Assembly (NCBI RefSeq): GCF_001720465.1
Contig: NZ_CP017113.1
Span: 558,001-622,000 of the forward strand
Reading direction: 5' to 3'
Source: Porphyrobacter sp. LM 6
GTDB lineage: Bacteria > Pseudomonadota > Alphaproteobacteria > Sphingomonadales > Sphingomonadaceae
Length of the DNA stretch: 64,000 nt
Of the stretch, positions 1 through 12,227 are shown piece after piece (the first letter of the stretch is position 1; each line of letters starts with the position of its first letter). A program made the position numbers and the translations under genes. The notes beneath the pieces are model-generated. The model was given only the letters and a program-made list of their open reading frames with translations, was not told the origin of the DNA and made no database searches.

Positions 1-3318
<3,318 letters not shown>

Positions 3319-3496
3319 GTATTCGTCCGATCTGTAAGATGCCGACAGGCGCGCACCCTGCGGACATGATCGCTCATGCAGGGAACACGCCGGACGGCAG
3401 GTCACGCGGGCGCGGCGGATCTTTCAGGCCCGCTCTTGCCCGTTTTCGGGCCCCTCATGCCGACAGGAAGCGGGTTTGGCAATGGGTTTGCGCGAA

Positions 3497-3523
3497 GTAT
3501 TATTTCTCGCAGACCTATTCAAA
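3497..3523 (-). promoter_or_regulatory. possible gltB promoter
   Basis: The 278-bp gap before gltB contains one AT-rich block. On the minus strand it offers TTTGAA (3518-3523) and TAATAC (3497-3502) with a 15-bp spacer, shorter than ideal. The gap holds no credible gene. This is a weak match to a sigma-70-type promoter and is inferred from position only. Confidence 0.25.
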
Positions 3524-3596
3524 CTATCATTAGATTGCGCCGCGCACACCAGCTGCCCGGTTCGGTTGCAGCTTTTGCGTTATTGACCGGCTGGGG

Positions 3597-4601
3597 TCAG
3601 GCCGCCCCGCGCAGACCGCCCACCTCCTGCAACCGGCCGAGCGCTGTCCGCAGCGGCTCGTCCTGCGAGGTATCGCCGCCATTGGCGGTGCTGCCATCGC
3701 TCAGCGCGGCGAGCGCCTTGAGGGCCTCGGTCAGGGCCGCCTCGCGGGCTGCAAGGTCTTGCGCCGACATGGCCCGTCCCGGCGGTGCGGTGCGGTGTTC
3801 GTAGAGCGCGCCGGCAAAACGCTCGACCATCTGGATGAGGCTGAGCTGTTCGGGCGGCTGGGCGCGCAGCTGCGCCAGCGCGGCGGCACCGGGCGGCGCG
3901 ATAAGGGTGTCGCGCCGGTAGGCTGGGCGCGGTTCGGAGGCGGGAGCCAAGGCGACCGGCTCTGAAACGGGGGACGGGTCGTGCTCAATGGACGATTCGG
4001 TCGGCGTCTCCACCACCGATTCGGCGGGCAGATCGTCAGACACCACATCCTCGACCACCCACACCGCGTTGCGACCGGGCATGGCGGCAAATTCGGCGAG
4101 TTCGAGTTCCTGCGGCACAGCCGCCGGTTCGTCGATCACGGGAACCACAAGCTCGTCTTCGCGCATCGCTGCGAAGGGAATATCCGTGACCGGCGTATCG
4201 AGGCTCGCGCTGCCCAGTTCGCGCTGGGGATCGATCGGGCGGATCCGGCGGCCGGCGGCAGCGATGATCTGTGCGGCCTCGTCCTGGTCCGAGCGCGCGG
4301 CGCGCGACGGGCGGCGGGCGATGGCATAGAGCACGCCGCCGAGCAGCAGCGCGGCCAGTCCAGCGGTCGCGGCCTTCACCGCCACCAGCGGCAGCGATGC
4401 ACCGGCAAGGTCGGCGATCATGGCCGCAAGCGGCGCAAACAGGGCGGCGGGCAGCACCATTGCCGAAAGCCCGGCCAGCGCCGCGCCCCACAGGCCCAGC
4501 ATCGGCGCGAAGGCGCGGTGTGCGGTCAGCGAGCGCGAGCGCCGCTTGCGCGTCTTGCGCTCTGTGCGCGTCCCGGTCTCGTCCTGCTGCCCCGAAGTCA
4601 T
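3597..4601 (-). CDS. conserved membrane protein of unknown function (334 aa)
   Basis: I do not recognise a functional family. The first 25 residues are polar and very basic (runs of Arg and Lys). Two hydrophobic segments follow at about residues 33-65 and 72-92. The remainder is a long acidic, Pro/Ala/Glu-rich stretch that looks disordered, with a more helical C-terminal end at about 245-334. The topology suggests an inner-membrane protein with a cytoplasmic tail. It starts seven bases after the stop of the glycosyltransferase gene on the same strand, so the two are probably cotranscribed and this protein may serve envelope glycan synthesis. That link is inference. Confidence 0.7.
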   Translation of the reverse strand: MTSGQQDETGTRTERKTRKRRSRSLTAHRAFAPMLGLWGAALAGLSAMVLPAALFAPLAAMIADLAGASLPLVAVKAATAGLAALLLGGVLYAIARRPSRAARSDQDEAAQIIAAAGRRIRPIDPQRELGSASLDTPVTDIPFAAMREDELVVPVIDEPAAVPQELELAEFAAMPGRNAVWVVEDVVSDDLPAESVVETPTESSIEHDPSPVSEPVALAPASEPRPAYRRDTLIAPPGAAALAQLRAQPPEQLSLIQMVERFAGALYEHRTAPPGRAMSAQDLAAREAALTEALKALAALSDGSTANGGDTSQDEPLRTALGRLQEVGGLRGAA

Positions 4602-4608
4602 GTGCCCG

Positions 4609-5871
4609 CTATCCCGCTGTTGAGGTGATCGCCGCCGTGTCCGGCGTACTCTTGCTTGGCTGACGGGCTAGCAAGAGGTGGTAAACAGACAGATAATCAC
4701 GCGCGTTTCTGGCCCAGTCGTGGCGGGCGCGGACATGGGCGGCGGCGCGGGCGCGCATCGCGTCCCAGCTGTCGCGGTCATCGAGCAGCCGGGCGAGCGC
4801 CGCAGCGCAGGCGGCAGGATCATCGGGGGCAAACAGCGTGCCGGTATCGCCGTCGCTGATCAGCTCACGGTGCCCGCCGACGCTGGAGGCAGCGACCAAC
4901 CGCTGCTGCGCCATCGCCTCGAGCGGCTTCAATGGCGTGACCAGATCGGTGAGCCGCTGTGCCTTGCGCGGATAGGCGAGCACATCGACCAGCGAATAGT
5001 AACGCTCGACCTCGGTGTGCGGCACGCGGCCGGTGAAAATCACGGCATCGGGATCGGGCAGCGCAGCGGCGGCGTGACGCCATGCCGTCTCCATCGGCCC
5101 CGCGCCGACCAGCAGCAACCGCGCGTCGGGGTGCGATTGCCGGAGCAGCGGCATCGCCGCGATCAGATCATCGACGCCCTCATAGGCATAGAAGCTGCCG
5201 ATATAGCCGATCACCGGTGCCCCGTTCGCGATCCCGAGTTCGCTTGCCAGCGCCGCATCGCGCGGCGGCGGCGCGCCGAACAGGCCGAGATCGACGCCGT
5301 TGGGCATCACCCCGATCCGGCCCGGCGCAATGCCGCGCGCCGCCAGATCGGTCTTGAGCCCCTCGCAGATGGTGAAGAGGGCATCGGCCTGCCGCGCCAC
5401 GCGGGTTTCGAGCGCGCGGGTCAGGCGATATTTCACGCTGTCTTCGGTGCCGGTCAGGTTGCCGACTGCCGCATCTTCCCAGAAGGCGCGGATCTCGTAG
5501 ACGAACGGCACCCCCAGCGCGCGCGCCGCGCGGACCGCCGCAGCGCCGCACAGGGCCGGCGAATGGGCGTGGATGACATCGGGTCGCCATTCCTTGGCCA
5601 GTTTGCGAATGGCACGGGTCAGCGCGGCGATTTCGCCCAGTTCGCGCATAGCGGGCGGGCCGGACGGATGTCCGAGCGTGCGATGGAAGGCAAGACCATC
5701 GACCACTTCCGCCGCGCCGTTGTCTGCGGCTTCAAGATTGTGCCGCTGGCCGGTGATTCCGCGCACCTCCAGCCCCAGCGCCCCTTGCGCGCGCATGATC
5801 GCGCGGGTGCGGAAGGTGTAGCCGCTGTGCAGCGGGAGCGAATGGTCGAGAACGTGCAGCACCCGGGTCAT
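4609..5871 (-). CDS. GT4-family glycosyltransferase, exosortase A (XrtA)/PEP-CTERM-associated type
   Basis: A 420-residue retaining glycosyltransferase of the GT-B fold. The N-terminus (MTRVLHVLDHSLPLHSGYTF) is characteristic of the XrtA/PEP-CTERM-linked subfamily of family 4. The C-terminal half has the nucleotide-sugar binding region, including VIGYIGSFYAYEGVDDLI near residues 220-240 and the acidic EAMAQQ segment near 320. It should add a sugar to a lipid-linked glycan on the cytoplasmic face of the membrane. A divergent O-glycosylation ligase gene of the same system starts about 370 bp away. The exosortase itself and the prsK/prsR regulators are not in the window. The subfamily assignment comes from recognition of the N-terminal signature. 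Confidence 0.85.
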   Translation of the reverse strand: MTRVLHVLDHSLPLHSGYTFRTRAIMRAQGALGLEVRGITGQRHNLEAADNGAAEVVDGLAFHRTLGHPSGPPAMRELGEIAALTRAIRKLAKEWRPDVIHAHSPALCGAAAVRAARALGVPFVYEIRAFWEDAAVGNLTGTEDSVKYRLTRALETRVARQADALFTICEGLKTDLAARGIAPGRIGVMPNGVDLGLFGAPPPRDAALASELGIANGAPVIGYIGSFYAYEGVDDLIAAMPLLRQSHPDARLLLVGAGPMETAWRHAAAALPDPDAVIFTGRVPHTEVERYYSLVDVLAYPRKAQRLTDLVTPLKPLEAMAQQRLVAASSVGGHRELISDGDTGTLFAPDDPAACAAALARLLDDRDSWDAMRARAAAHVRARHDWARNARDYLSVYHLLLARQPSKSTPDTAAITSTAG

Positions 5872-5961
5872 GGCACGCAGGCTAGCGCAGATGTGCTTAA
5901 CGCGCCGTCAACTGCCCTGCGGTAAAAGCGACATGGCCCCTCCGGCCCGGAGCCCTGAGAG

Positions 5962-6249
5962 ATGATCGACTATTTCGCGCTTGCCCTCGGCCATGGCCTT
6001 CTGGCCATCGCGCTGCTGCGGCTGGTGATGCGCGATGCGCTCGATACCGATCCGCTGCTAGAGAGCCTCAGGCAGGAGGCCGAGGACAACCGCAAATCGG
6101 CCGGCGCCGCCGCGCGCAGTGCCGCTCGCCGTGCGCGCAGTGAGGATGGAGAGCACGCCGATGATGATCCTGCGCGTTCAAGTGGCGAGGCGGTAGCGCA
6201 GGCAAAGGCGCGCTCAAGTAGCGAAGCGGTAGCGCACAAAAATGCTTGA
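5962..6249 (+). CDS. small membrane-anchored protein of unknown function, upstream of the O-ligase
   Basis: A 95-residue protein. Residues 1-25 are hydrophobic and could form one membrane anchor; the rest is charged and Ala/Arg/Glu-rich. The C-terminal third is built from a 36-bp tandem repeat encoding SSGEAVAQ and SSSEAVAH copies. Its stop codon overlaps the start of the O-glycosylation ligase gene (ATG at 6242) by eight bases, which implies translational coupling. No family is recognised. The C-terminus may have grown by repeat expansion. Confidence 0.55.
   Translation: MIDYFALALGHGLLAIALLRLVMRDALDTDPLLESLRQEAEDNRKSAGAAARSAARRARSEDGEHADDDPARSSGEAVAQAKARSSSEAVAHKNA
6172..6236 (+). repeat. 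two tandem copies of a 29-bp unit with 36-bp period
   Basis: Copies lie at 6172-6200 and 6208-6236 and match at 26 of 29 bases, with a 7-bp separator. The copies sit in frame at the 3' end of the small gene at 5962 and stop just before the ligase start codon. Confidence 0.8.
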
Positions 6250-7624
6250 TTTGGCGTTCCTTGCCTTCATCGGATACGTGCTGGTGCTCGGCCTCCGGCG
6301 CCCGTTCCTGTGGGTGCTGCTCTATGTCTATATCGACATCCTTGCGCCCCAGCGGATCGGCTATGCGATTATCACCTCGATCCCGCTGTCGCTGATCGCC
6401 TTTGCGGCGGCGTTCGGCGGGTGGCTGGCGTTCGATCGCAAGCGCGGCGCGCGGCTGACGGCGCGGCAGGGATTGCTCGCGCTGCTGCTGGTCTATTGCT
6501 GGTGGAGCACCGGCCATGCCGATTTCCCCGTCGATGCCGCGGTCAAGTGGGACTGGGTGTGGAAGGCGCTGCTGTTCGCGATCTTCCTGCCGTTGACCCT
6601 CACCACCCGCGTGCGGATCGAGGCGCTGGCGCTGGCGCTGCTGCTGTCGGTTTCGACCATCGTGATCGGCACGGGGATGAAGACCGTGCTGGGCGGCGGC
6701 GGGTATGAAAATCTCAAGTTCTTCGTCAACGACAACAGCGGCATTTACGAAAGCTCGACCCTTGCGACGGTGGCGATCGGGCTGATCCCGCTGATCTGGT
6801 GGTTCGTCCGCCACGGCACGCTCTTCCGCCCGCACTGGATGGTGACAGCCTTCGCCGCCGCGCTGACTTTCGCCTGTCTGCTGGTGCCGATCGGTACCGA
6901 GGCGCGAACTGGCCTCCTCTGCATTGCCGCACTGGGCGTGCTGATGCTGCGCTACACCAAGCGGCGCCTGTTGTTCATCGTCGGCGCAGGGGCGCTCGGC
7001 CTCGCCGCGCTGCCGTTCCTGCCGCAGAGCTATTACGAACGCATGGCGACGATTGCCGAGCCGGGCGGCGATGAAAGCGCATCGACCCGTGTGGCGGTTT
7101 GGGAATGGACGCTCGATTACGTCGCGAGCAAGCCATTTGGCGGCGGGTTCGATGCCTACCGCTCGAACCGCTTCTCCTATGTCATGCCGGTCAAGCAGGT
7201 GGACGGAAACACCACCAGCGTGACCTATCAGGAAGTGGTCGATGAAGGCCGCGCGTTCCACTCCTCGATCTTCGAGATGCTCGGCGAACAGGGCTGGCCG
7301 GGTCTGATCATCTGGCTTTCGCTGCACGCGCTCGGCCTGTGGCAGATGGAGCGCATCCAGCGCCGATGGCGCTCCCGCGAGGACGAGGCCGAACGCTGGA
7401 TCGCGCCGTTTGCGGCCGCATTACAGATGGGGGCGCTGATCTATCTTGTCGGGGCGCTATTCCAGGGGATCGCCTATCAGCCGGTGATGCTGATGCTGGT
7501 GGGCCTGCAGATCGGGCTCCATTCCTACTGCCAGCGGATCGATTCGGCCCGCCGTGCGCTCGCGCTCAGCGCCCCGCGCAGCCAGCCAGCCCCCGGCAAG
7601 CTCGGCAGTGCCGTAACGGCATAG
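6242..7624 (+). CDS. putative O-glycosylation ligase, exosortase A-associated (Wzy/WaaL-like)
   Basis: A 460-residue polytopic inner-membrane protein with about ten hydrophobic segments and a large periplasmic loop around residues 275-350. Its N-terminus (hydrophobic, then GLRRPFLWVLLYVYIDILAPQ) matches the O-antigen-ligase-like family associated with exosortase A. The family is thought to transfer or polymerise lipid-linked glycan in the periplasm, probably for the extracellular polymer or for modified PEP-CTERM proteins. It is coupled by an 8-bp overlap to the small gene upstream and diverges from the XrtA-type glycosyltransferase. No PEP-CTERM substrate protein is seen in this window. Confidence 0.82.
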   Translation: MLDLAFLAFIGYVLVLGLRRPFLWVLLYVYIDILAPQRIGYAIITSIPLSLIAFAAAFGGWLAFDRKRGARLTARQGLLALLLVYCWWSTGHADFPVDAAVKWDWVWKALLFAIFLPLTLTTRVRIEALALALLLSVSTIVIGTGMKTVLGGGGYENLKFFVNDNSGIYESSTLATVAIGLIPLIWWFVRHGTLFRPHWMVTAFAAALTFACLLVPIGTEARTGLLCIAALGVLMLRYTKRRLLFIVGAGALGLAALPFLPQSYYERMATIAEPGGDESASTRVAVWEWTLDYVASKPFGGGFDAYRSNRFSYVMPVKQVDGNTTSVTYQEVVDEGRAFHSSIFEMLGEQGWPGLIIWLSLHALGLWQMERIQRRWRSREDEAERWIAPFAAALQMGALIYLVGALFQGIAYQPVMLMLVGLQIGLHSYCQRIDSARRALALSAPRSQPAPGKLGSAVTA

Positions 7625-7736
7625 CGCGCCGCACTGCTGGGGCGTTGCGCTCCCTCTTTCGATGCGCCATGAAGCCCGGCGCAACAGCGCGGCGGACACG
7701 GGATTCCGCCAGCGCGAAACAAGGAGGAGGAACCCG

Positions 7737-8186
7737 ATGACCCCCCAGGAAATCGCCGCCAAGGTCGGTGAACATTTTGCCACCAGCGAATGGGTCGAGA
7801 TGAGCCAGGAGCGCATCAACCAGTTCGCCGATGCGACCGGTGACCACCAGTTCATCCACGTGAACGAGGAAATGGCCAAGATGACGCCATTCGGCGGCAC
7901 CATTGCCCACGGCTTCCTCACGCTGTCGATGATCCCCTATCTCTCGGCCAACAGCGATATGCCGCGCGTCGACGGGATCAAGATGGCGGTCAACTACGGC
8001 GGCAACAAGACCCGCTTCATCGCCCCCGTCCGCTCGGGCAAGCGCATCCGCGGCCAGTGGAAGCTGGTCGAAATGGAAGAGAAGCGCCCCGGCCAGTGGC
8101 AGCAGACGGTCGAGATCACCATCGAGATCGAAGGCGAAGACAAGCCCGCCCTGATCTGCGAGTGGATGACGCTCTACTTCTGCTGA
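7737..8186 (+). CDS. MaoC-family hydratase, NodN-like (149 aa)
   Basis: A hot-dog-fold enoyl-CoA hydratase-like protein. The signature runs through INQFADATGDHQFIHVNEE near residues 24-42, with the Asp and His of the hydratase motif (D...H), followed by GTIAHGFLTLSMIPYL. I place the start at the ATG at 7737 because a strong ribosome binding site (AAGGAGGAGG, 7721-7730) precedes it; an upstream in-frame start would add 25 unlikely residues. A thiolase gene follows 80 bp downstream on the same strand, so the pair probably acts on acyl-CoA intermediates in fatty-acid or hydroxyalkanoate metabolism. The exact substrate cannot be read from the sequence. Confidence 0.88.
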   Translation: MTPQEIAAKVGEHFATSEWVEMSQERINQFADATGDHQFIHVNEEMAKMTPFGGTIAHGFLTLSMIPYLSANSDMPRVDGIKMAVNYGGNKTRFIAPVRSGKRIRGQWKLVEMEEKRPGQWQQTVEITIEIEGEDKPALICEWMTLYFC

Positions 8187-8266
8187 TCGCCCTCGCGGCA
8201 AACCGGAAATGACCGGGCCCCTGCTCGCGCGGGGGCTCAACCCCTGAACACAAGGATACCCCTCTC

Positions 8267-9448
8267 ATGGCACGTGACGCCGTCATCGTTTCCACCGCCC
8301 GCACGCCGATCGGGCGCGCTTACAAGGGCGCCTTCAACGCTACCCCCGGTGCGACCCTTGGCGCGCTGTCGCTGGCTCCCGCAATCGAGCGTGCCGGCAT
8401 CGAAGCCGGCCAGATCGACGATGTGGTGTGGGGCGCGGTGCTCACGCAGGGCACTCAGGCCGGCAACATCGCCCGCCAGGTCGCGCTGCGCGCCGGTTGT
8501 CCGGTGGGCGTTTCGGCCCAGACCATCGACCGCCAGTGCTCCTCGGGCCTGATGGCGATCGCCACTGCTGCCAAGCAGATCATTGTCGACAACATGGATA
8601 TCGTCGTCGGTGGCGGTCAGGATTCGATCTCGATGGTGCAGACGCCCGAAATGCGCGTGTCGCCCGACCGCTCTCTGATCGCGATGCACAAGGACGTCTA
8701 CATGCCGATGCTCGGCACCGCCGAGACGGTCGCCAAGCGCTACAACATCAGCCGCGAAGCGCAGGACGAATACGCCTACCAGTCGCAGATGCGCACCGCG
8801 CAGGCGCAGGCCGAGGGCCGTCTGGATGCGGAAATCGTCCCCGTCACCGTCACCATGAATGTGGTCGACAAGGAGACGAAGGAAGTCTCGCAGAAGGAAA
8901 TCACCGTCACCAAGGACGAGGGCAACCGTCCCGAAACCACGCTCGAAGGTCTCCAGAGCCTCAACCCTGTGATGGGCCCGGGCATGAACATCACCGCCGG
9001 CAACGCTTCGCAGCTGTCGGACGGCTCGTCCGCCGCGGTGCTGATGGAAGCCAAGCTTGCCGAACAGCGCGGGCTTCAGCCGCTTGGCCGCTATGTCGGC
9101 ATGGCGGTCGCCGGGACCGAGCCTGACGAGATGGGCATCGGCCCGGTCTTCGCGATCCCCAAGCTGCTCAAGCAGACCGGCCTCAAGATGGACGACATCG
9201 GCCTGTGGGAACTGAACGAAGCCTTCGCGGTGCAGGTGCTCTACTGCCGCGACCAGCTCGGCATCGATAACGACATCCTCAACGTCAGCGGCGGCTCGAT
9301 CTCGATCGGCCACCCCTACGGCATGACCGGCGCGCGCTGCACCGGCCACGCGCTGATCGAAGGCAAGCGTCGCGGTGCGAAGTATGTTGTCGTGACCATG
9401 TGCGTCGGCGGCGGCATGGGCGCGGCCGGGCTGTTCGAGGTGTTCTGA
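8267..9448 (+). CDS. acetyl-CoA acyltransferase (thiolase)
   Basis: A 393-residue thiolase, full length for the family. The acyl-accepting cysteine is Cys91 in DRQCSSGL. The C-terminal catalytic residues are His349 ([10 protein letters not shown]) and Cys379 ([11 protein letters not shown]), and NEAFA is present near residue 317. It catalyses thiolytic cleavage of 3-ketoacyl-CoA, or the reverse condensation of acyl-CoAs. The gene follows the MaoC gene and is closed by an intrinsic terminator at 9477-9510. Specificity, degradative or acetoacetyl-CoA forming, is not decided by the sequence. Confidence 0.94.
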   Translation: MARDAVIVSTARTPIGRAYKGAFNATPGATLGALSLAPAIERAGIEAGQIDDVVWGAVLTQGTQAGNIARQVALRAGCPVGVSAQTIDRQCSSGLMAIATAAKQIIVDNMDIVVGGGQDSISMVQTPEMRVSPDRSLIAMHKDVYMPMLGTAETVAKRYNISREAQDEYAYQSQMRTAQAQAEGRLDAEIVPVTVTMNVVDKETKEVSQKEITVTKDEGNRPETTLEGLQSLNPVMGPGMNITAGNASQLSDGSSAAVLMEAKLAEQRGLQPLGRYVGMAVAGTEPDEMGIGPVFAIPKLLKQTGLKMDDIGLWELNEAFAVQVLYCRDQLGIDNDILNVSGGSISIGHPYGMTGARCTGHALIEGKRRGAKYVVVTMCVGGGMGAAGLFEVF

Positions 9449-9476
9449 TTTCATCGGAACAGCACAGAATACGAAG

Positions 9477-9510
9477 CGGCGCGGGGGACGACTTCCGCGC
9501 CGTTTTGTTT
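9477..9510 (+). terminator. intrinsic terminator after the thiolase gene
   Basis: An eight-base-pair GC stem (CGGCGCGG at 9477-9484 pairs with CCGCGCCG at 9495-9502) is followed directly by TTTTGTTT. Confidence 0.88.
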
Positions 9511-9589
9511 GCCCGGTACCCGCGCGGCTGGACTTGGTCCGCACCTGCGCTAGGCTTGGCGCATCCCGCAACCTGAGGTGTCCGCTGCC

Positions 9590-10210
9590 GTGGATCTTGT
9601 CGGCTTTGCCCTTGCCGTTCTGCTGATCGAGCTGACGCCCGGCCCCAATATGGCGTGGCTGTCGGGCCTCGCCGCGACCGAGGGGCGCCGCGCCGGAATG
9701 GCGGCGGTGGCGGGGGTGGCGCTGGGGCTATTGGTCAACGGCGTGCTCGCCGCGCTTGGCCTTGCCACGCTGCTGCAGATGGTTCCCGAACTGCTGCGCG
9801 GCCTGCAATGGGCGGGCGCGGCGATGATGGTGTTCCTCGCGGTCCAGACCTGGCGGGGATCGGACCGGGGTGACGGGATCGCGGTGACCACCGATATGGC
9901 CGACACGGTGCCGAGGCGGTCCTTTCTGACCGGCGCGCTGCTCAACCTGCTCAACCCCAAGGCCTATATCTTCTTCGTGGTGGTTGCCCCGGAATTCCTG
10001 AACGGGGCGACGCTGAGCCTGGCCGATGCGCTGGTGCTGGCGGTGGTCAGCGCGGTGATCGCCACGGTGATCCATATCGCGCTGGTGCTGGCAGGCGCGC
10101 GGGCGCACGGCTGGCTTTCCGATCCGCGCCGGACCAAGTGGGCGCGGCGAGGGTTCGCTTTGGTCATGCTGGCGGTCGCCGCATCCTTCGTGCTGGCCGA
10201 CCTCGGCTGA
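9590..10210 (+). CDS. LysE/RhtB-family amino-acid exporter
   Basis: A 206-residue inner-membrane protein with six predicted helices. The family signature LTPGPNM is near residue 14, and NLLNPKAYIFFV near residue 115 marks the second conserved region. LysE-type carriers export amino acids or related metabolites. I prefer the GTG at 9590 because GAGGT at 9575-9579 sits at good Shine-Dalgarno spacing from it; an alternative GTG at 9578 overlaps that motif. It is a single-gene unit. The substrate is unknown. Confidence 0.88.
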   Translation: MDLVGFALAVLLIELTPGPNMAWLSGLAATEGRRAGMAAVAGVALGLLVNGVLAALGLATLLQMVPELLRGLQWAGAAMMVFLAVQTWRGSDRGDGIAVTTDMADTVPRRSFLTGALLNLLNPKAYIFFVVVAPEFLNGATLSLADALVLAVVSAVIATVIHIALVLAGARAHGWLSDPRRTKWARRGFALVMLAVAASFVLADLG

Positions 10211-10308
10211 CCGCCGCCCCTCTCGACCAACTGCGCCAGATGGCGTATTTTCGCGCGGCGCGGGGCCATTCAGGGGTGGCCTGCCAACACCTGACAGGGG
10301 ATGATCCG

Positions 10309-11172
10309 GTGAAACAGAGTCTCGTCAACCTGCTCCCTCCCGCCACCGTCGCTGCGGTGGTCGCCTTCTGGGCCTTTGCCCCGCAAGCCTGGGTCGAGGC
10401 GCCGTGGACCATCATGATCGTCGGCCTTGCGGTGATTGCTTTCGTGCAGTTGCTCGAGCTGGTGTTCGAACGTCACGAAGGCTGGCGCATCAACCGCCGC
10501 GAACTGGCGACCGACGTGTTCTATGTCGCCTTCGGCTACGGTGTGATCGGCTTTCTCAGCGACACCCTGATCAACTCGCCGCTGCGCGATCTGAAGGCCG
10601 AGCTCGGCATCGCCACCCCGTGGCTCGAGGCCAGCCCCTTCCTCGTGCAGGTGGTGGTGGTGCTATTCACCTTCGAATTCGGCCAGTACTGGATGCACCG
10701 CGCGATGCACAACTGGACGCCCCTGTGGCTGACCCACGCGCCGCATCACCACATCACGCAGCTGAACGCGATGAAGGGCTTCATCGGCAATCCGATCGAG
10801 CTGTTCCTGATCAGCCTCGGCGTGCTGGCGCTGCTCGACGTTGATTTCAATGCGCTGTTCGCCGCCATCACGACCGGCGGAGTGATCGCCACCTATGCCC
10901 ACGCCAATGTGAAGGCCGATCCGCCGATCTGGTACGGGTTCTTCTTCACCACCATCCGCAACCACAGCCTGCACCACACCGCAACGAGCTATGAAGACAC
11001 GCGCTGCAACTACGGCAATTCGGTGATTTTCTGGGACCGCGTGTTCGGCACCTACAAGGACGGCGAGAGCGCGATCGTCGGCCAGGACGAACGCAAGCGC
11101 CTGTCGATCCGCGAACAGTGGCTGTTCCCGATCCTGCCGTGGCTGGAAAAGCGCAAGGTGGTTGAGGGGTAG
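10309..11172 (+). CDS. sterol desaturase / fatty-acid hydroxylase superfamily membrane enzyme
   Basis: A membrane di-iron enzyme of about 287 residues. Hydrophobic helices occupy roughly 10-50, 60-90 and 110-135, followed by the His-rich ligand clusters: HRAMHN, THAPHHH and, later, NHSLHH followed by TSYEDTRCNYGN and FWDRVFGTY. The family uses oxygen to hydroxylate or desaturate lipids, including sterols, hopanoids, carotenoids and fatty acids. The start is taken as GTG 10309, preceded by CAGGGGAT; longer versions would add a low-complexity leader. The neighbours do not identify the lipid substrate. Confidence 0.87.
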   Translation: MKQSLVNLLPPATVAAVVAFWAFAPQAWVEAPWTIMIVGLAVIAFVQLLELVFERHEGWRINRRELATDVFYVAFGYGVIGFLSDTLINSPLRDLKAELGIATPWLEASPFLVQVVVVLFTFEFGQYWMHRAMHNWTPLWLTHAPHHHITQLNAMKGFIGNPIELFLISLGVLALLDVDFNALFAAITTGGVIATYAHANVKADPPIWYGFFFTTIRNHSLHHTATSYEDTRCNYGNSVIFWDRVFGTYKDGESAIVGQDERKRLSIREQWLFPILPWLEKRKVVEG

Positions 11173-11243
11173 GGGCGGGGCGTTAGCTTTGTGGCAACCG
11201 ACGTTTGGCCTTAAATGACCGCAGTTGGGCGGAAAACGGTCGT

Positions 11244-11588
11244 TCAGTTATCCAGTTTCATAGGCTCCAATCGCAGGAAGCCCGGAAGGGCTTCGCCGAC
11301 GGCGTATAGTTCCATTGCGGCCAGCACTTCCTCGTAACTGAAGGTGTCGTTCGTCGTCGCGTTGCCATCAATCGCCCGCTCATTTCGGATGGCTCGGTAG
11401 TGCTTGCCGGGCCCGCCTTTACGAATCTCCAAGATGTATCCTCCATCTTGGCAACCGGTTTGCAGGTAATCTTGAGGGCCTAACTCTACGATCAGGAAGT
11501 CTCCATTGCCTACCCGCATGAACGCACTTTGGATCGCTTCGGCTGTCATCGGGCCGTCAATGGAGGTGCCGTTCAAGACTAGCCCCAA
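11244..11588 (-). CDS. hypothetical protein, possibly immunity-like (114 aa)
   Basis: Not confidently recognised. The central part (FLIVELGPQDYLQT, then YILEIRKGGPGKHYRAI) resembles small cytosolic proteins often found beside polymorphic-toxin loci, where a conserved pattern of hydrophobic strand, YxQ, LExR.G and HYRA recurs. No toxin gene is adjacent, so this is a tentative resemblance. Base composition is lower in GC (about 57% by hand count of five lines) than the flanking genes. It lies in a small islet with another orphan gene on the same strand. Confidence 0.5.
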   Translation of the reverse strand: MGLVLNGTSIDGPMTAEAIQSAFMRVGNGDFLIVELGPQDYLQTGCQDGGYILEIRKGGPGKHYRAIRNERAIDGNATTNDTFSYEEVLAAMELYAVGEALPGFLRLEPMKLDN

Positions 11589-11639
11589 GCCCTGCTGAAT
11601 ATTTCGAGCGCCTGCTGCCGGTTTGGAGCGGGTGTCCGG

Positions 11640-12095
11640 TTAGGCAAGCGTCTTGCGCAGGAACCGAACAAGCGGTTCGGCATCCTTCCGTTCCCGATGG
11701 GCCGACCAATAAATGAGGGGTCCGCCGACCAAGAACACCAGCCCGATTACGACAAGTTGCCGACCAGTCGCCTGACCTTCGGAGATCATCTTATAGACAA
11801 CCCAAGCCATCAACGGGATCAGCAACGTGAACATCAGAACCCCGTTCAGGTCTGACCCCGCCCTGCCGCGCACCCGCGTTCCAAAGTTGTCGGCAGAGAT
11901 CAGCCCGAACAACATCGGTCCGTAGCGGTCAAAAGCACTGAACCAAAGGCAGATGAAAGGCCCAGCGATCCAGCCGCGCGCGCCGTTCTTGGCATCGAAT
12001 ATGCTTGTTTTTTTCGACCGGATTGCGGCCTTCGCCTTCGCCGTGGGCAGGCTTGAGGAGATTTCGAAACGGAATCCGAAAGGTTGAAATGCCAA
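11640..12095 (-). CDS. hypothetical membrane protein (151 aa)
   Basis: No family is recognised. The protein has a basic N-terminus, a possible hydrophobic segment at about residues 42-65, and two clear membrane segments at about 84-104 and 113-132, ending in a charged tail. The start is uncertain; an internal ATG before the LFGLISADNF segment would remove the first third. Like the neighbouring orphan gene it uses a less GC-rich sequence, and both may have arrived together by transfer. About 130 bp without features separates it from the PHA depolymerase gene. Confidence 0.5.
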   Translation of the reverse strand: MAFQPFGFRFEISSSLPTAKAKAAIRSKKTSIFDAKNGARGWIAGPFICLWFSAFDRYGPMLFGLISADNFGTRVRGRAGSDLNGVLMFTLLIPLMAWVVYKMISEGQATGRQLVVIGLVFLVGGPLIYWSAHRERKDAEPLVRFLRKTLA

Positions 12096-12227
12096 CTACC
12101 TACCTCGTCCGATGCGCCTGATTTCGCTAAGGTTTGCACAGCAGTAAATTGACCGCAAGGGCGTCGCCAGCCGAATGGCAGCTTTCGCAACGGGATGCGC
12201 AATAGCTGCCGCAGCGCCTGCCGCCCA

